DNA of 64,000 nucleotides from NCBI RefSeq assembly GCF_000143415.4, contig NW_003314267.1, forward strand, positions 3,099,407 through 3,163,406, in the 5' to 3' direction. The position numbers and the translations under genes are program-made. The DNA comes from Selaginella moellendorffii (Eukaryota; Streptophyta; Lycopodiopsida; Selaginellales; Selaginellaceae). The notes under the pieces were generated by a model that was not told the origin of the DNA, did not search any database, and worked only from the letters and a program-made list of their open reading frames with translations. Shown piece by piece: positions 60,575-64,000 of this stretch (position 1 is the first letter of the stretch; every line of letters starts with the position of its first letter).

Positions 60575-60632
60575 CATGGTATGGAACTTGGGCTTAAACC
60601 TAAACCAGATGTAGAACAAAGATAGATATGCC
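60575..60632 (+). repeat. Repeat R fragment
   Basis: TGGTATGGAACTTGGGCTTAAACC followed by CAGATGTAGAACAAAGATAG, matching 3848-3902 of copy 1. Confidence 0.7.
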
Positions 60633-60732
60633 CAATAATAACTTATACAGAATTATTTATCAATATTACTTTTAAATTTTAGTATTAAATATTATATTGA
60701 ATATAAATATGCTTGATTTTTATTCTATTTAG

Positions 60733-61356
60733 TATATGGCTTCCTAAATTGTGATTTGTAGCGCTCATTAGGTATAATTTAGTGCACTGATATGAGGAGT
60801 CTTTAGCAATGTTGCCCATAGATGTATATACGGAGATTGGGTTCGAGTCTTAACTCTTTAATGCTTGGGTTTGAATCCCAACTCACTAGAGCATAGTGAT
60901 GGTTTAGAATATGAGGACACTCATTTTTTAGTGGTCATGGACTTTCAGTAAAGACGTTAACTTAGGTACACTGCAAAGTAGGGGATGCCTTGGAGTAGAT
61001 TACTTAGTATGAAAGGTTGGCATATTTAACTTGAACACTCTAGTGAAAGTGGCATTGATGACATGGTGAAGAAAATGAGGACACCCAATCTCGGTTGCTA
61101 TAGACTCTTGCCTGGAAAGGCTAACTTAGGCACACTGCCAAGTATGGGAGATGCACCCAGGTCATAGTTAACAATTTAAAGATTTGGAAGATTTAGTATC
61201 TATTGACAAACCTATTAATGTGTCAAGGTGAGATCACTAGGTGATTTTATAGTTAAACAAAGAAAAAGTCTTTGCTAGATTAAGGAATAAGGTTTTTAAT
61301 TCAAAATGTTGATTTAAACTATTAGTAATGGTGTGACTTGGTTGAAGTGACCAAGT
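60733..61356 (+). mobile_element. Old fragment of the family L interior
   Basis: Aligns with 53061-53705: the GTGATTTGTAGCGC start, the two TTCGAGT/TTGAAT T-arm-like motifs, GAATATGAGGACACTCAT and GGTGAGATCACTAGGTGAT. Many transitions. Confidence 0.8.
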
Positions 61357-62740
61357 GTTATTACTAGTGTGTTTGCAACTAATATTGGATACTTTTTCCT
61401 CAATTGGATGGTATTCCAACATTCTTGTCAGAAGTGGATTCTCTCAAATAATGGTCATGCATTTATGGTTGAAGTGTTTCACATTTTAACATCTTGATTG
61501 AGGATTTGCCACACTTTTATGAGTGTTTATCATCCACAAATAAATAGTTTGGTGGAATAATTCATTTAAACCTTCAAAGGGATGATCATGAAGTACATGG
61601 ACTTTCAATATTCAGACTATGATGGTTATTTATTATTTCTTTAGTATGCATATGTCGTGAGGCTATATTAGTGTTTCACCATATAAACTCTTATATAGTT
61701 ATGATTTGATATTGCCAACAGACTTGAGTGTATCTTTGCAATTGCTACAAGTTATTGATGCTAAGTCATAACATTAGTATTTGACAAGTATTCTTCTAGT
61801 AATTCAAGCAAAGTCTATTGAATACTTAGGTAGTGTACAAGTGAACAGTGGTGCTACAATTCCCATAGTTATCCACATGTAGAATACAAAGTGGATTTAT
61901 TTTCCAAATCTTATAATATATAATTTATTTAAGGGGTTTCTTGCTCAGTGAAAAGGATTGTATTGAGTGTTACAGCAACTTGGACCACAAATTAATGAGG
62001 TTCAACATAACATACAACATGTTAATCCTCTTCCATCCTTCTGAAAGGAGGGGATGATATGAGGTTTAAGTGTATAATTATGATATGCTATACTAATATT
62101 AATATAGTGGAATTTTGATAGCCATTAAATTGGTTTTAATTTGGATCAGTCACTTCTATATATAAGCTATGTTTTAGGGTTAATCAAATATGCATATTTC
62201 TGTATTCCATTTCAATATTCCATACACTCACAAAGTTATACATTATATTTAGCACAAGAAGCCTCATAGATAGTAACTTAAGAACTAATAAAAAATAACA
62301 ATAATATATGTATGTATATGATATTGAAATGGAATACAGGAATATGCATATTCAATTAGCCTTAAAACCTAGTTTATATACAAAATAAGTGGTCCAGATT
62401 TAAACCAATTTAATGGCTATTAAAATTCCACTATGTTATAACATATTATAATTATACACTTAAACCTCAGATCATCCCAAAGGATGGAAAGAAACTAAAG
62501 TTCTTTGGTTAATGGTTTGGGATCTGAAGGAATATAGAGGCATTAGTGTATTTGTAGGTGGTGTCAATTATTGTTAATCCTATTATATGAAGCACTTTAA
62601 TCATTATATATGCACAATTGTTGAAGGATCAACATGTCATATGTTATGTCAAACCTTATCAATTTGTGATATAAATTGCTGCAACCCTTGATACAATCCC
62701 TTTCACTTAGCAAAAAGCCCCTTAAATAAACCACATGCTA
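61357..62740. mobile_element. Gypsy 3' ends arranged tail to tail (inverted repeat)
   Basis: 61480-62050 holds a decayed integrase tail on the plus strand (VYHPQINSLVE, then KRIVLSVTATW). A purine tract GAAAGGAGGGGATGA and LTR-like TGATATGAGGTTTAAG follow. From about 62310 to 62740 the same sequence runs in reverse, with ~110 bp extra at ~62480-62590. Arms are at least 300 bp and would form a long hairpin RNA if transcribed. Confidence 0.75.
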
Positions 62741-62868
62741 TAAGATTTTGAAAATGGAAATTTCAATTGTATTTATTACAAAAGAATATTTTTAACATAT
62801 TCTATAAAATGCAATAAAAATTCAAAATATTCTTTAAACAATAATAAATATTCCAACAAATATTCTTT

Positions 62869-63580
62869 AGTCAACATGCTCCTGCCCCAGAGCATGAAAA
62901 TTTTGGGTGGCAGCACTACAAAGAGCTGGAAGTGTATCTTTGGAGCTTTGACCTTGCAAAAGCTTTTGGTTAATCTAAGCAAATAAGAGAAATGCAATTT
63001 CAAGCTCATGCTAGTGTCTCACTTTTGTGACGTTTTCTTTGCCATATAATGACTACGAGAAGACCTGTAAATCAGAATGCCAAGGCAGCCATAACATCAA
63101 TTGACAAAACCTTGAGTTTGTTTGTGGGTGGAGCAGAAAAAGAGTGCTCTAGCTGCAATATTTTAATTTCATAGCATATGCAGTTCAGCATCTAGTTGGC
63201 GTTAAGCTTGACCAGACCATGTCCCATGAGTGGACACCATTTACCCACATGAGGCATCTTTTGTACAGGAAATTCTTGTTTTGGTTCACATTGCTGTGCG
63301 AATTGCGTTTCCTCTACACCACCCAAACTTTATCTAGGACGCAAAATGACAAGGCAAAAGCAAACTTTGATGTGTGATGGCGTGATTGAAACTCTATGTC
63401 AGTTGCCGACGGGATATTTCGATACATGGTCCCTGATCCTGTTGCAGTCCATTTGTTCACGAGCTTCCTTGTGACTAGGAATTGGTTCAAGAACATCCCC
63501 GAGTTGTAGGCCGTGGACGAGCACTTCAAGAGAAGCAGCTAAGAATACACAGTACTTTTCGCCTTATGATTTGATTGGGG
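62869..63580 (-). pseudogene. Pseudogene duplicate of the receptor kinase, ectodomain deleted
   Basis: 63135-62869 matches the membrane-segment exon, its following intron and the start of the first kinase exon of 24808-27242 (the intron with the same GTGAG donor is kept). 63190-63580 matches the upstream region of that gene (27296-27680). Exons 1 and 2, nearly 1 kb, are missing between them, and the kinase domain after its first ~30 residues is absent. Stops and small indels exclude function. Confidence 0.8.
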
Positions 63581-64000
63581 ATTACATCAATTATCTCTGA
63601 ATTATCTCGCTTTGTTCTCCTTCAGTGAACCTAGGCCTTCTAAAAGGAGGTATTTTCCTTGCTTCCGTGACCATGGCCATCCATGTTCCAGTTGTGCGTG
63701 GCATGGCAAATCGAGAAGCCTTGCTAGTAAGAACCCTGCTCTGAGGAATTCTGAACATTTGCTCAAATGAAGCACAATGTAGGGACAATTTGGATTTTGT
63801 TGCTCGGTATCTGATTGACGACGTGCGTACAAAGCTACAAAGTCATGCTACTCAAAGATTCTATATCCTTTACAAATGTACAGCATTTGCCTCAAGGGGC
63901 ATTTTCAAGGTACGCAACTACTGCTTGTCCTGGTTCACTTGGCCTTGTAATCTTTCATTCTACCTAGTCTACACCACCACAACCTTCTCTTGTTTTGGTG
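63581..64000. repeat. Segment partly duplicated from 35990-36160
   Basis: 63770-64000 and 35990-36160 share 'TTTGTTGCTCGGT', 'TGATTGACGACGTGCGTACAAAGC' and 'TGGTTCACTTGGC...CTAGTCTACACCA' in the same order, with about 60 bp missing in the left copy. No gene is recognised. Confidence 0.6.

Overview
This is nuclear DNA of a land plant, probably a spikemoss such as Selaginella (inference). The best gene is a receptor kinase with seven introns of only 45-71 bp. The commonest retroelement is a chromodomain Ty3/gypsy element of a fungal-like (Tf1/Tcn1-like) type. A DUF7869-like gene with the signature GHTHEDVD is also present, a type I associate with lycophytes and bryophytes. Nearly everything else is mobile DNA in several nested layers.

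Layout. 1-4429: pieces of a long, GA-rich LTR (family L) and an unclassified repeat (family R). 4430-11942: a 7.5 kb segment bounded by 24-bp terminal inverted repeats. It holds a divergent pair of genes, namely a decayed 15-exon gene ending in an FCP1-like phosphatase domain (minus) and a DUF7869-like gene (plus). It also holds about 21 copies of a 22-bp interrupted palindrome, nine of them in nine consecutive introns. This is the most novel thing in the window. 11943-18757: a broken chromovirus copy followed by a broken copy of a second gypsy family (G2). 18758-24800: AT-rich, strongly decayed gypsy remnants. 24808-27242: an apparently intact lectin-type receptor-like kinase, the only clearly functional host gene. 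28229-34978: miniature LTR elements (TRIMs), family R, and a second G2 copy with another TRIM inside it. 34979-39224: nothing I recognise.

39225-58510 is a nest. A non-LTR (LINE) reverse transcriptase gene is split by a nearly complete minus-strand chromovirus (39634-45208, target duplication GATTG). A further chromovirus fragment is split by a 7.49 kb non-autonomous LTR element of family L (48965-56455, target duplication TCCTA) that has no recognisable protein genes. A head-to-head chromovirus fragment and a G2 LTR follow. 58511-64000: orphan reading frames, fragments of families R and L, an inverted gypsy 3' end, and a pseudogene duplicate of the receptor kinase lacking its extracellular part.

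The minus-strand chromovirus has a 15-nt match that predicts self-priming of reverse transcription, as in fission yeast Tf1. Most disabling changes in old copies are C-to-T or G-to-A, as expected of methylated, silenced DNA.
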